From an uncultured Clostridium sp. (GTDB lineage: Bacteria; Bacillota; Clostridia; UBA1212; UBA1255): 64,000 nt of DNA. The notes beneath the pieces were generated by a model, which was given only the letters and a program-made list of their open reading frames with translations, was not told the origin of the DNA and did not search any database. Numbering within the stretch: position 1 is the first letter of the stretch; each line of letters begins with the position of its first letter. Location of the stretch: NCBI GenBank assembly GCA_900543695.1, contig UQSG01000008.1, positions 20,501 through 84,500 of the forward strand, written 5' to 3'. Below, piece by piece: positions 41,359 through 50,390 of this stretch. The position numbers were made by a program, and so were the translations under genes.

Positions 41359-42990
41359 ATGGCAACATATACATCGAGATTGGGCCTCAAAAAGCCTGCA
41401 GACACGGATTATGTGGACGTGGCGGATATTAATGGCAACATGGATACGCTAGACGCGGCATTCGCTTTATATGCTGTGTGCAGCACGGCGGCGGGTACAG
41501 CAGCGAAGACAGTCACGATTTCAGGTTTCAGACTGTTCACGGGATCTGTGGCGTACATCAAATTTGCAGTCAAGAACACAGCAGCCAATCCGACGCTGAA
41601 CATCTCAAGCACCGGCGCAAAAGCGATTCAGTATCAAGGTGCTGCGATCTCATCGTCCTATCTCAACGCCAACCGCACGTATGCGTTTGTGTATGACGGT
41701 AGCGTATATCAGCTGATCGGGGACATCAACACAGATACCAAATACTCTGTATTCACTGGGGCAACCACATCAGCAGCTGGAAAAACAGGCCTGGTTCCTG
41801 CACCGGCAGCGGGGTACAATAACAGATTCCTGCGGGGAGACGGAGCGTGGTCAACCTATGATTCGATATACTTTCATGGGCAGAAGGAGATTCCGGAGAG
41901 TGCAGACCTTAATGATTATACAGATTCAGGTTGGTATTTTTGTCGAGGTAGTGCAACTGCTGCTACGTTAGATAATTGTCCGACAACTAACGCATTTGGC
42001 TTAATTGTCATTAAGCATAATGGTGTTAATCAGATAGTTATAACATATCCTGCAAGCAATTCTATAAGATTGTATACTCGTAATTCTTATCAAGGCGACT
42101 GGTCAAGTTGGTATCGTATATTTACACAAGCAGATATGCCTTTATCATCAACTTCATCGGCGGGATTTCTAAGAGCACTGAGTGGCAGTACAACTCAATT
42201 TTTAAGAGGAGACGGCACATGGGCAGAAGCCGGCGGAATGGATCTGGATGCGCTGGCAAGCAACACGGATCCGATGGAGATCCAGGGAGTTGGAGCCAAC
42301 AATGCAACCGGCCTGACGCTGAGGCAAAAAAATAAATCGTATGACGATATGATCCAGACGCTGGAGATGAAATCGTTCAATGGACCTCCCGGACGAACTT
42401 TTTATGCGGCCTTGAAACACGGTGATGGTACCGATTGGGAGACAGCGGGCACAGACTACGGAGGGCTCGAGGTATGGCTGAACTGGTCCAGCAAGAGTGG
42501 ATATCTGAGGCCGATCTTGGATGACGTATATTCTATGGGGTATTCTGACAATCGATGGACCACGGTATATGCAACCAACGGTACGATCCAGACCAGTGAC
42601 CGGAGGCGTAAGAGCGATATCAGGCTGGTTCCGCAGAAGGATCAGACGGCGGAAGAGACGCCCGCGCTGACGCAGGAGGATTTGCTCGACTTCGTCCGCA
42701 ACGTCGACATCTATACATACGTTTCGGATCCTGAGCATACCAAGACAGTGCAGGACGCCATGGCGGCCAACGAGTACGAAAAGATTCACATAGGGATCAT
42801 GGCCAACGACCTCACAGGCAGCAAGATATTCCCCTTCGTCGGCCACAAGGATGGAGCGGACGAAAACGCGCCAGTAGGCATGAAATACGAGTCGCTGGGC
42901 GTGGTTGCCTTGTATGCGATCCGAGCTCTGTACGACAGGATCGACAAGCTGGAGAAGCGCATCGAAGAGCTGGAGGCGGAAAGAAGATAA
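41359..42990 (+). CDS. tail fibre / receptor-binding protein with S74 chaperone
   Basis: 543 residues. The N-terminal attachment part begins TSRLGLKKPADTDYVDVADINGNMDTLD. Two fibre repeats FLRGDGxW flank a pyocin-knob-like module (about residues 174-260: NDYTDSGWYFC...WSSWYRIF). The C-terminal peptidase S74 intramolecular chaperone has the Ser-Asp site in TSDRRRKSDI and ends in a coiled coil (IDKLEKRIEELEAE); it should trimerise the fibre and then cut itself off. The knob segment is visibly AT-rich, a sign of module exchange. AGGAGGG site. Confidence 0.87.
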   Translation: MATYTSRLGLKKPADTDYVDVADINGNMDTLDAAFALYAVCSTAAGTAAKTVTISGFRLFTGSVAYIKFAVKNTAANPTLNISSTGAKAIQYQGAAISSSYLNANRTYAFVYDGSVYQLIGDINTDTKYSVFTGATTSAAGKTGLVPAPAAGYNNRFLRGDGAWSTYDSIYFHGQKEIPESADLNDYTDSGWYFCRGSATAATLDNCPTTNAFGLIVIKHNGVNQIVITYPASNSIRLYTRNSYQGDWSSWYRIFTQADMPLSSTSSAGFLRALSGSTTQFLRGDGTWAEAGGMDLDALASNTDPMEIQGVGANNATGLTLRQKNKSYDDMIQTLEMKSFNGPPGRTFYAALKHGDGTDWETAGTDYGGLEVWLNWSSKSGYLRPILDDVYSMGYSDNRWTTVYATNGTIQTSDRRRKSDIRLVPQKDQTAEETPALTQEDLLDFVRNVDIYTYVSDPEHTKTVQDAMAANEYEKIHIGIMANDLTGSKIFPFVGHKDGADENAPVGMKYESLGVVALYAIRALYDRIDKLEKRIEELEAERR

Positions 42991-43016
42991 GCACAATACA
43001 GTGAGAGGTGGGTGAC

Positions 43017-44666
43017 GTGGAACGTGAAAATAATCTGATTAGATGGGAGGATCTAACTCCAGAAGAACAATTCGCATCGGTCAGTCGTGCCGGAAAAGCG
43101 TCTGCGGCAGCCAGGCGCAGGCGGAAGAGTATGAGGCAGGTTATGGAGATGCTGCTAAGCCTCCCGGCCGGCGCAGAGGCGGACTATAACACGATCGTCA
43201 ATGCGGGCATAGACGTCAAGGATCTGGGAGAAGAGACCGTGAACAATGTGATCGTCGTTATGGCGGCGCTGCTCAAGAATGCCAAGGCCGGCGACGTGGC
43301 CAGCATTAAGGAGCTGCGCAGCATCATCCAGGAAGAAATCCTGATGAAGCACAAAATAAAGAACGACAACGCGCGTCTGGAGCTCGAACGCAAGAAGATT
43401 GAGCCGCCGACACCGGAGCCGATCTCATACGCCGGGATCCCCGCATTGATGATTGCACCGACCTTTGCGCCGGTGCATTTTGACGTTCAGGAACGGGCGC
43501 ATTCCGAGTACGTGTTTCCTGGCGGGCGTGGTTCGACAAAATCGTCCTATGTGTCCATGGAAGTGATCGACCTGCTGATGCGGTACGAGCAGATGCATGC
43601 TGTAGTTCTGCGCCAGGTGGCAGACACGCTGCGCGGATCGGTCTATCAGCAGATTATATGGGCAATTTCCGCGTTGGGATTGGAAGATGAATTCAATTGC
43701 ACCGTCTCACCGCTGGAGATTACCAGAAGGTCCACGGGGCAGAAGATCTATTTCAGAGGCGCGGATGATCCTGGGAAGATCAAGTCGATCAAGGTACCGT
43801 TCGGCTATATCGGAATTGTGTGGTTCGAAGAATTAGATCAGTTTTCCGGTGAGGAATCGGTCCGCAAAATTGAGCAGTCCGTCATTCGCGGCGGAGATAT
43901 GGCCTTCAAATTTAAAACGTTCAATCCGCCGAAATCTGCCAACAACTGGGCGAATCAATACATCAAGATCCCCAGGGAGGACCGGCTGGTCACTGAGAGC
44001 AATTATCTGACGGTGCCCCCCAAATGGCTGGGGAAGCCGTTCCTGGACGACGCCGAATTTTTGAAGGCAACGAATCCGACTGCGTACGAAAACGAGTATC
44101 TGGGCGTGGCCAACGGCGTGGGCGGAAACGTTTTTGATAACGTGCTTGTTCGAGAAATCTCAGACGAGGAACTCGCACAGTTCGACAGGATCTATCGCGG
44201 CGTCGACTGGGGCTGGTATCCGGATCCGTTCGCGTATGTGGCCATGTATTACGACGCGGCACGTCTGAGGCTGGTAATATTCGATGAATACCGCTGCAAC
44301 AAGCAGAGTAACGCGCAGACGGCAGAGGCGCTAAAACGGCGCGGAGTCGGGAAAAACACGATGGTGATCTGCGACAGCGCGGAAAATAAATCCATTGGAG
44401 ACTATTGCGAGGCTGGAATCTTCGCCCGACCAGCGGCCAAAGGCCCCGGTTCGGTGGAGTACGGCATGAAATGGCTGCAATCCCTCAACGAAATCGTGAT
44501 CGACAACAGGCGATGCCCGGAAACTACACGGGAATTCCTGGAGTATGAATACGCGCGGGACAAGGAAGGAAACGTGATCACCGGCTATCCGGATGCGAAT
44601 AATCACAGCATTGATGCTGTACGGTACGCACTGGAGGACGTGATTCGCAATGTAAGAGTAAGGTGA
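43017..44666 (+). CDS. terminase: large subunit fused to a small-subunit-like N-terminus
   Basis: 549 residues. The first 125 resemble small terminase subunits (SVSRAGKASAAARRRRKSMRQVMEMLLSLP, then a helical ENARLE-type tail). The rest is a TerL: Walker A FPGGRGSTKSS, Walker B IGIVWFEELDQF, and a nuclease domain with RGVDWGWYPDP, ICDSAENKS and NHSIDAVRYAL. It packages DNA into heads. The GTG at 43017 lies about 7 nt after AGAGGTG; a GTG at 43008 is possible. A fused TerS-TerL is unusual. Confidence 0.9.
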   Translation: MERENNLIRWEDLTPEEQFASVSRAGKASAAARRRRKSMRQVMEMLLSLPAGAEADYNTIVNAGIDVKDLGEETVNNVIVVMAALLKNAKAGDVASIKELRSIIQEEILMKHKIKNDNARLELERKKIEPPTPEPISYAGIPALMIAPTFAPVHFDVQERAHSEYVFPGGRGSTKSSYVSMEVIDLLMRYEQMHAVVLRQVADTLRGSVYQQIIWAISALGLEDEFNCTVSPLEITRRSTGQKIYFRGADDPGKIKSIKVPFGYIGIVWFEELDQFSGEESVRKIEQSVIRGGDMAFKFKTFNPPKSANNWANQYIKIPREDRLVTESNYLTVPPKWLGKPFLDDAEFLKATNPTAYENEYLGVANGVGGNVFDNVLVREISDEELAQFDRIYRGVDWGWYPDPFAYVAMYYDAARLRLVIFDEYRCNKQSNAQTAEALKRRGVGKNTMVICDSAENKSIGDYCEAGIFARPAAKGPGSVEYGMKWLQSLNEIVIDNRRCPETTREFLEYEYARDKEGNVITGYPDANNHSIDAVRYALEDVIRNVRVR

Positions 44667-44673
44667 CAACAGT

Positions 44674-46209
44674 ATGATCAGCAATATGGAGCTGCTAAAA
44701 CAGAGAATAGCAATCGACGGAAAACTGAACATGTCCGACATCATAAAATCGATCCTCAAGGACGCAGGAGACGATGCCAAGCGGCAGTACATGAATATCG
44801 GACAGCGGTATTATGACGGTGACCACGACGTGCTGCGCGAGGACTTCACGTCCTCGTGGGTATACGAAGATGATGACCACGGCCGTGAGAAAAAAAGCCT
44901 GGTCGTGAACGACAACAAGTCCAATCACCACAACGTCCATAATTACCATCAGCTGCTCGTAGACCAGAAAGCCAGCTATATTGCCGGAAAAACGCCCACA
45001 GTAACGGTTGAGGGCGCGGAGGAGAGCAGTGATCTCAAGGCGTACGAAAACGAAATCACAAGGTACGTTGACGAAACCTTCGCAGACACCATGATTGACT
45101 ATATTACCGGGGCCAGCAACAAGGGCGTCGAGTACCTGCATTTTTACATTGACCAAAGCAGCAAGCTGTGCTACACAATCATCCCGGCGCAAGAGGTTAT
45201 TGCGTATTATGACGCGCAGTATCAGAAGAATCTTGAGGCGGTGATCCGGTTCTACTCATTCTCCGTCGTTAAGCCTGGCGGGGAGACGGCTGAGCGCAAG
45301 AGGGTTGAGTGGTGGACGCCGCAGGATGTCACGTATTACACTGAAGATGACGAGGGGAATTTCATTCTTGATCCGGACATCAAGCGCAATCCGGCACCGC
45401 ATTTCTGGAATGTGACCTATCTCAACGGTTCCGCAACGCGGCGTGAGGCGCAGAGCTGGGGCAGAGTTCCGTTCGTTGCGCTGCGGAACAATAGCAGCTG
45501 CTCCAGCGACCTGACGCGGATCAAGGGGATGCAGGATGCATACAATCTGCTTTCTAGCAGCAGCACCAACAACCAGATCGATCTTGTAGAGCTGTATTGG
45601 ATGATCCAGGGCTATGGCGGAGAAACAGCCAGAGCGATTGAATCCAAGCTGCGGATCAATAAGGCTGTAAGCATCACGGATCCCAACGGCAAGATTCAGG
45701 CGGAGCAGGTAACGCTTGCGGTGGGAGAACGCCTGGATTGGCTCAAGATGCTGCGCAAGGATATCTACCATCTGGGCATGGGCATGGATGTGGACGACGA
45801 GACCTTCGGTACAGCTCCGTCCGGCGTTGCGCTGGAGTTCAAATACGAGCTTCTCGACCAGAAAGCGGATCAGCTGATCCGTAAGCTGCAGCTGGCAATG
45901 AATGATTTCTTCTGGTTCATAACGAAGTACATTAATGACCGGAACGGAACAGCATATGACAGCAATCTGGTCAAGGTGACGGTTCACAAAAACAAGCATA
46001 CCAACGACGTCGAAAAAATCGACGCAATCATGGCGTCGCGCGATCTGGTCCCGGATAAGCTGCTTTTGGAGCGCCATCCGTACGTGGACGACGTCAACGA
46101 GGCGCTCAAAGAGCTGAAAGCGCAGAAGGAAGAGGCAAGAAAGGATCAGCAGGCCATGTTCGGCAGCCCGGTTAATACGCCTTCTGGCGGTGGCGCGAAT
46201 GAAGAGTGA
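44674..46209 (+). CDS. SPP1 Gp6-like portal protein
   Basis: 511 residues in the SPP1 portal family. KKSLVVNDNKSNHHNVHNYHQLLVDQKASYIAGKTP is the typical N-terminal wing, GYGGETARAIESKLRINKAV the stem region, and SGVALEFKYELLDQKAD the crown. Twelve copies would form the head vertex through which DNA passes. It follows the terminase by 7 nt and overlaps the MuF gene by 11 nt. Confidence 0.93.
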   Translation: MISNMELLKQRIAIDGKLNMSDIIKSILKDAGDDAKRQYMNIGQRYYDGDHDVLREDFTSSWVYEDDDHGREKKSLVVNDNKSNHHNVHNYHQLLVDQKASYIAGKTPTVTVEGAEESSDLKAYENEITRYVDETFADTMIDYITGASNKGVEYLHFYIDQSSKLCYTIIPAQEVIAYYDAQYQKNLEAVIRFYSFSVVKPGGETAERKRVEWWTPQDVTYYTEDDEGNFILDPDIKRNPAPHFWNVTYLNGSATRREAQSWGRVPFVALRNNSSCSSDLTRIKGMQDAYNLLSSSSTNNQIDLVELYWMIQGYGGETARAIESKLRINKAVSITDPNGKIQAEQVTLAVGERLDWLKMLRKDIYHLGMGMDVDDETFGTAPSGVALEFKYELLDQKADQLIRKLQLAMNDFFWFITKYINDRNGTAYDSNLVKVTVHKNKHTNDVEKIDAIMASRDLVPDKLLLERHPYVDDVNEALKELKAQKEEARKDQQAMFGSPVNTPSGGGANEE

Positions 46210-47755
46210 TGCATATTGGGAGCGCCGCGCCGAGCAGCGCATGTACGAATACATTCAGGAGGCCGACCGGGTGGCCGATGAAGTTGGAAAAGCGTATTTG
46301 CAGGCGGCAGGATATCTGGAGGCGCAGACGAAAAAAATCTATGATACATACCGAAAAGGAGGGGGCTTGAGTGAAGCGGAAGCAAGACGGCTCCTGAACG
46401 ACGTCGGAAATGCAACCGATTACGACGCGTTAAAAAAGGCGTACAACCGCGTCAAGGATCCAGACATGAAACAGGTGCTGCTGAATCAGCTTAATGCGCC
46501 GGCTTATCGGGCAAGGATAGAGCGCCTGCAGCAGCTGAGGGAGGATCTGGACCGCAAATGCCGCGAGCTGTACAAAATCGAGACGAAGGCTGCTGACGAG
46601 CATCTGATCAATACGGCACAGAATGCTTACTACCGCACGATGTATGACATTCAGCGCAGCACGGGCTATGGTTTTGGGTTTACACGGATCTCAGAGCAGG
46701 GCGTCAATGAGATTCTTCGCAATAACTGGAGCGGAGCGTCGTATTCCTCTCGCATCTGGAGTAACACGCAGACCGTGGCGGAGCTGATTAAAAACGAGCT
46801 GTTTCTCGGCGTCCTGACAGGCAAATCGCAGCACGACATGTCAGCCGTGATCATAGAAAAAATGGGCGTCGGGGCGATGCAGGCGCGCCGTCTGGTGCGC
46901 ACGGAGAGCTGTTACGTTGCCAATCAGGCAGAAATGGAGAGCTACAAGGAATGCGAGATCGAAAAGTACCGATTTGTGGCGACTCTGGATATGAGAACTT
47001 CGGAGATCTGCGCCAGCTTAGACGGCAAGGAATTTCCTGTTGACAAGCAGCAACCAAACGTTAATTGCCCGCCGATGCATCCCAACTGCCGCAGCACTAC
47101 GATTGCCGTATTTGATGCAGAGATCATGCAGGGCATGCAGCGCAGGGCGGTAGATCCGGAAACGGGCAAAGATATCTTCGTGCCGGCGGATATGACGTAT
47201 GAGGAATGGAAGAAAAGGTTTGTTGATAAGAAAACGTCAACGCTTGGGGCGGGAGATAATGGTAAAATTGACAGCAGCAATCCTAAGTATAAAGGAATTG
47301 TCAAAGGTGATCCATCTGACGCAATTAAAGACTACGAAAAAGAAATCAGAAATTTAAAGCACGAGCGGGCGTATGTGATTGATAAATCTGGAAAACTGTA
47401 TGTATCCGACGGCAGTGCGTCGAATGTAAGCATAGAAGGCATTGATTTAACCGAAGCGACCATAACACATAACCATCCACCGGATGAAAACGGATTTACC
47501 GATTCTTTTGGAAAAGACGATTTCATGTTTTTGTCAGATCACCCGGAAATAAAGGAAATGCGCGCGGTAAATGAAAAATATACTTATAGTTTACGGTTGC
47601 TAAAACCGCTTGATATATCGTACAATGAGGTTGAGTGCGGTGGATATGACCTTGCAATAAAGAGCGGCAATTACGATGAACCGCAGCATAACGCTATGGA
47701 ATGGCTCAAAAAGGAGGGATATATCGACTATGAGCGAAAACGAATTGACAAATGA
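46199..47755 (+). CDS. MuF-type head morphogenesis protein with toxin-like C-terminal domain
   Basis: 518 residues. The N-terminal 180 are helical and SPP1 gp7-like. The Mu F-like domain follows (LVRTESCYVANQAEMESYKE, VATLDMRTSEICASLDGKEF, VNCPPMHPNCRST). After a linker near residue 345 comes an AT-richer extra domain with ERAYVIDKSGKLYVSDG, THNHPPDENGF and a conserved YTYSLRLL. MuF proteins of temperate Firmicute phages are known carriers of such C-terminal toxins. The HNHP motif recalls JAB/RadC metalloproteases, but the serine-aspartate spacing is not canonical, so activity is unknown. Start may also be GTG 46190. Confidence 0.87.
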   Translation: MKSDAYWERRAEQRMYEYIQEADRVADEVGKAYLQAAGYLEAQTKKIYDTYRKGGGLSEAEARRLLNDVGNATDYDALKKAYNRVKDPDMKQVLLNQLNAPAYRARIERLQQLREDLDRKCRELYKIETKAADEHLINTAQNAYYRTMYDIQRSTGYGFGFTRISEQGVNEILRNNWSGASYSSRIWSNTQTVAELIKNELFLGVLTGKSQHDMSAVIIEKMGVGAMQARRLVRTESCYVANQAEMESYKECEIEKYRFVATLDMRTSEICASLDGKEFPVDKQQPNVNCPPMHPNCRSTTIAVFDAEIMQGMQRRAVDPETGKDIFVPADMTYEEWKKRFVDKKTSTLGAGDNGKIDSSNPKYKGIVKGDPSDAIKDYEKEIRNLKHERAYVIDKSGKLYVSDGSASNVSIEGIDLTEATITHNHPPDENGFTDSFGKDDFMFLSDHPEIKEMRAVNEKYTYSLRLLKPLDISYNEVECGGYDLAIKSGNYDEPQHNAMEWLKKEGYIDYERKRIDK

Positions 47756-47963
47756 GCAGAACCGTCAGATTGCTGTGGCAGTAGAGGAAGCAAAGCGAAA
47801 ATTGACCGAATTAAATGCAAGAGAGGATGCAGAGCGTGAAAAGATAGTAAAGGATCTAGGTTACTCTCCTGCTGTTTTAGATAACGGACATCCCAGCCCT
47901 GAACGAGCTGCAATACGGGCGGAGTTAAAAAAGGAGATTAATAAAATAAAAAATGAAGGTTAG
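47730..47963 (+). CDS. small helical protein, candidate immunity partner of the MuF toxin domain (77 aa)
   Basis: Overlaps the 3' end of the MuF-toxin gene by 26 nt and has AAGGAGGG upstream. Acidic and helical (AVAVEEAKRKLTELNAREDAEREK). The immunity role is inferred only from position, as in polymorphic toxin loci. A terminator follows immediately. Confidence 0.55.
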   Translation: MSENELTNEQNRQIAVAVEEAKRKLTELNAREDAEREKIVKDLGYSPAVLDNGHPSPERAAIRAELKKEINKIKNEG

Positions 47964-47967
47964 CCAA

Positions 47968-48002
47968 AAAGCATCTTGCGTAAGCAGGGTGCTTTATTTT
48001 TT
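47968..48002 (+). terminator. terminator after the MuF/immunity pair
   Basis: An 8-bp stem AAAGCATC/GGTGCTTT with one G-U pair, followed by ATTTTTT. Confidence 0.75.
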
Positions 48003-48024
48003 CGGCCGAATGGAGGTATAAAAA

Positions 48025-48216
48025 ATGCTCGTAGAAATCATCAAAAACAAAACGGTCGGCAAAACCGTCAAGATTGACGGAAAAGTCATTGATCATTGTG
48101 CTGAAGTTAATATCTATGAAACCCCGGGGAAACCAACTGAGGTCGAAATAATTCTGACCGACGTAAATGTCAGGATAGAAAATCAAGCGGATTCCACAGA
48201 TGAAAGAGCATCCTGA
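48025..48216 (+). CDS. hypothetical phage protein (63 aa)
   Basis: A beta-rich small protein (VEIIKNKTVGKTVKIDGKVIDHCAEVNIYE). Strong GGAGG before the ATG. The sequence and position suggest a small head-region accessory protein; function unknown. The end of the gene overlaps the next terminator. Confidence 0.6.
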   Translation: MLVEIIKNKTVGKTVKIDGKVIDHCAEVNIYETPGKPTEVEIILTDVNVRIENQADSTDERAS

Positions 48217-48232
48217 ACAGGGTGCTTTTTTG
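48207..48232 (+). terminator. terminator before the scaffold gene
   Basis: A 9-bp stem AGCATCCTG/CAGGGTGCT with a two-base loop, followed by six Ts. Confidence 0.78.
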
Positions 48233-48318
48233 ATACAAAAAATGACCGATCCGAAGTCGTAAAACTACGGATAGAGCGGGAGGCAACCCCGTAAAAAGCG
48301 TATCGAAAGGAGAAACCA

Positions 48319-48873
48319 ATGAAAAGAGAATTTTTGGAAGGCTTAGGGCTGGAAAAGGATGCGATCGATAAGATCATGGCAGAGAACGGCAAGGACATCG
48401 AAGCCGGCAAGGCGAAGCTGGAGGAAGAGCAGAGGCTTCGTCAGGCGGCGGAGCAGGCTGTAAAAGACCGTGACAAGCAGATTGCGGATCTGTCCAAGGT
48501 AGACGCAGCAGGCCTGCAGGCGGAGGTTGAGCGGCTCAAAACCGAAAACGCCGCCGCAAAAGACGCCTACGAAAAGCAGATTGCAGCAATCAGGCTAGAC
48601 ACAGCCCTGGATGCGGCGATTCTGGCCGAAAAAGGCAAAAACACGACTGCGATAAAATCTCTGATTCCGAATCGCGATCAGCTGAAGCTGAAAGACGACG
48701 GCAGCATTGACGGTCTGAATCTGGGCGCGGTCAAAACATCTGCGCCGTATCTTTTCGATCAGATTGAGACCAGACCGGAGGGGACGCCCCCGGCCGGAGC
48801 TTCGGGATCCGGAGGAAAAACCCCCGAAGAAATGAGCTACGCCGAATACAAGGCGTGGCGGGAAAAAAACTAA
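48319..48873 (+). CDS. phage scaffold protein (GP20-like)
   Basis: 184 residues. A short helical start (FLEGLGLEKDAIDKIMAENG) is followed by a long coiled coil (LEEEQRLRQAAEQAVKDRDKQIADL, LKTENAAAKDAYEKQIAAI), the family's DTALDAAILAEKGKN segment, and a Gly/Pro-rich tail. It guides coat assembly and is later removed. Directly upstream of the major capsid gene, as usual. AAAGGAG site. Confidence 0.9.
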   Translation: MKREFLEGLGLEKDAIDKIMAENGKDIEAGKAKLEEEQRLRQAAEQAVKDRDKQIADLSKVDAAGLQAEVERLKTENAAAKDAYEKQIAAIRLDTALDAAILAEKGKNTTAIKSLIPNRDQLKLKDDGSIDGLNLGAVKTSAPYLFDQIETRPEGTPPAGASGSGGKTPEEMSYAEYKAWREKN

Positions 48874-48894
48874 AAAGAAAGGACGAACAAACTT

Positions 48895-49995
48895 ATGGCA
48901 AACACATTTTTGACTCCTGATATCATCGCCAAGGAAGCGCTGATGGTACTGGAAAACAACCTGGTAATGGCGGGGCTGGTACATCGGGACTACTCTCCCG
49001 AATTTGCGAAGGTAGGCGACACCATTACAATCCGCAAGCCGGCAAAATTCATTGCAAAGAATTTCACCGGGCAGATCAGCCGCCAGGACGTAGAAGAGGG
49101 CAGCACGACCGTCAAGCTTGACCGGTGGCGCGATGTCTCTGTGGACGTTACGTCCAAGGAACTGACGCTCGATATCCGAGATTTCAGCGTACAGGTGGTC
49201 ACTCCGGCCATGCAGGCGATCGCGCAGGCAGTAGACAGCGACGTTCTGGCGCTGGGCGTGGAAAAAGCGGGGAAGACGGTTGCGAGCTCCGCATCCGATA
49301 CGGATCTCAAGCCGCTCGGAAACATCGCCAAGATCTTGGATCTGAACGCTGTACCGGTGCAGAACAGACGTCTGGTACTCAACCCGACGCACAAATATCG
49401 CTATGTAACGCTTGACAACCTGTCCAAGGTGGCTTACAGCGGCGACGGTCAGGCGCTCCGCAATGCGGAAATCGGTCAGATCTATACGATGGACACTTAC
49501 ATGTCCCAGAACGCGCCGGACACGCTGGCTGAAACGGCCGGTACGGCTACGGCATACAAGATTACAGCGACGGCCGGTGCGACGACAGTTGCGCTTTCCG
49601 GCGTTACGGCGGCGACCGGAACGATCAAAAAGGGCGATGGATTCATTTTCGAGGGCTATCTGTATCGCTTCACGGCCGATGCGACTGCAGCTTCCGGAGC
49701 CGTGGAATCTGTTGCGATCGATCAGCCGATTCATAAGGCTGCCAGTGCTGTTGACGTATACCCTGTCCGTACAACGCATTCTCTCGGCTTCCACAGAAAC
49801 GGCATTGCGCTGGTAACCCGTCAGCTTGAGCTGCCGATGGGCGCGGCCAAAGCGTCTGTGGCGTCCGCAAACGGCCTGGCTGTCCGGGTGGTATTCGGCT
49901 ATAACCAGGAAACGAAGACCGATACGGTGTCATTCGACGTGCTGTATGGCATTAAGGAGCTTGACACCAACATGATTGTTAAGCTTGTCGGATAA
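48895..49995 (+). CDS. major capsid protein, P22 coat-like
   Basis: 366 residues. LTPDIIAKEALMVLENNLVMAGLVHRDYS, GDTITIRKPAKF and VDVTSKELTLDIRDFS are the opening blocks of the P22 gp5-like HK97 fold. An Ig-like insertion of about 65 residues (TATAYKITATAGATTVALSG...) lies near residues 215-285. It forms the icosahedral shell. AAAGGACG site. Confidence 0.92.
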   Translation: MANTFLTPDIIAKEALMVLENNLVMAGLVHRDYSPEFAKVGDTITIRKPAKFIAKNFTGQISRQDVEEGSTTVKLDRWRDVSVDVTSKELTLDIRDFSVQVVTPAMQAIAQAVDSDVLALGVEKAGKTVASSASDTDLKPLGNIAKILDLNAVPVQNRRLVLNPTHKYRYVTLDNLSKVAYSGDGQALRNAEIGQIYTMDTYMSQNAPDTLAETAGTATAYKITATAGATTVALSGVTAATGTIKKGDGFIFEGYLYRFTADATAASGAVESVAIDQPIHKAASAVDVYPVRTTHSLGFHRNGIALVTRQLELPMGAAKASVASANGLAVRVVFGYNQETKTDTVSFDVLYGIKELDTNMIVKLVG

Positions 49996-50006
49996 GGGGG
50001 AAACGT

Positions 50007-50390
50007 ATGACGGTCTATGATATGGTTGTGAGCGATCTGGGCTTACCGGTTGTCAATCCATCTTCGGAGCAGATTAATCGGATTATCAACTCCACGCGGG
50101 CCGTCATGCTCCGCTTTCTGCGCCGCAGAGATTGGCCGGAAGAGCTCGACGAGATCCTGTGCAGCGCGTCTGTGTCGTATTTTACACGGAAATATCCTGA
50201 TTACGCATCCGGAGACACCACAGCGGCGGCAGAGCCGCCGGAAATCGCCTCCATAAGCGACAACGGGCAGACTGTGTCGTATCGCGCGGGCGCGGAAAGC
50301 GTAAGCGAAGCGGCCAGAGCCGCCGGGCTGGATGACGTAATCGGGAGATATTATGGAACGCTGATCCTGTACAGGAGGGCGTGGCTATGA
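50007..50390 (+). CDS. head-tail connector protein (127 aa)
   Basis: Mostly helical (VYDMVVSDLGLPVVNPSSEQINRIINSTRAVMLRFL). It follows the capsid gene, the place of the gp15/gp6-like adaptor in SPP1-type phages. It would bind below the portal. Assignment is by order and fold impression. Confidence 0.68.
   Translation: MTVYDMVVSDLGLPVVNPSSEQINRIINSTRAVMLRFLRRRDWPEELDEILCSASVSYFTRKYPDYASGDTTAAAEPPEIASISDNGQTVSYRAGAESVSEAARAAGLDDVIGRYYGTLILYRRAWL

Noticed and set aside
45256..46254. 332-residue frame opposite the portal gene
   Set aside because: The portal family match is strong on the plus strand; the antisense product has no recognisable features.
48595..49794. 399-residue frame opposite scaffold and capsid genes
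   Set aside because: Both plus-strand genes are clear phage families with ribosome sites; the antisense frame is rich in Arg, as expected from reversed GC-rich codons.
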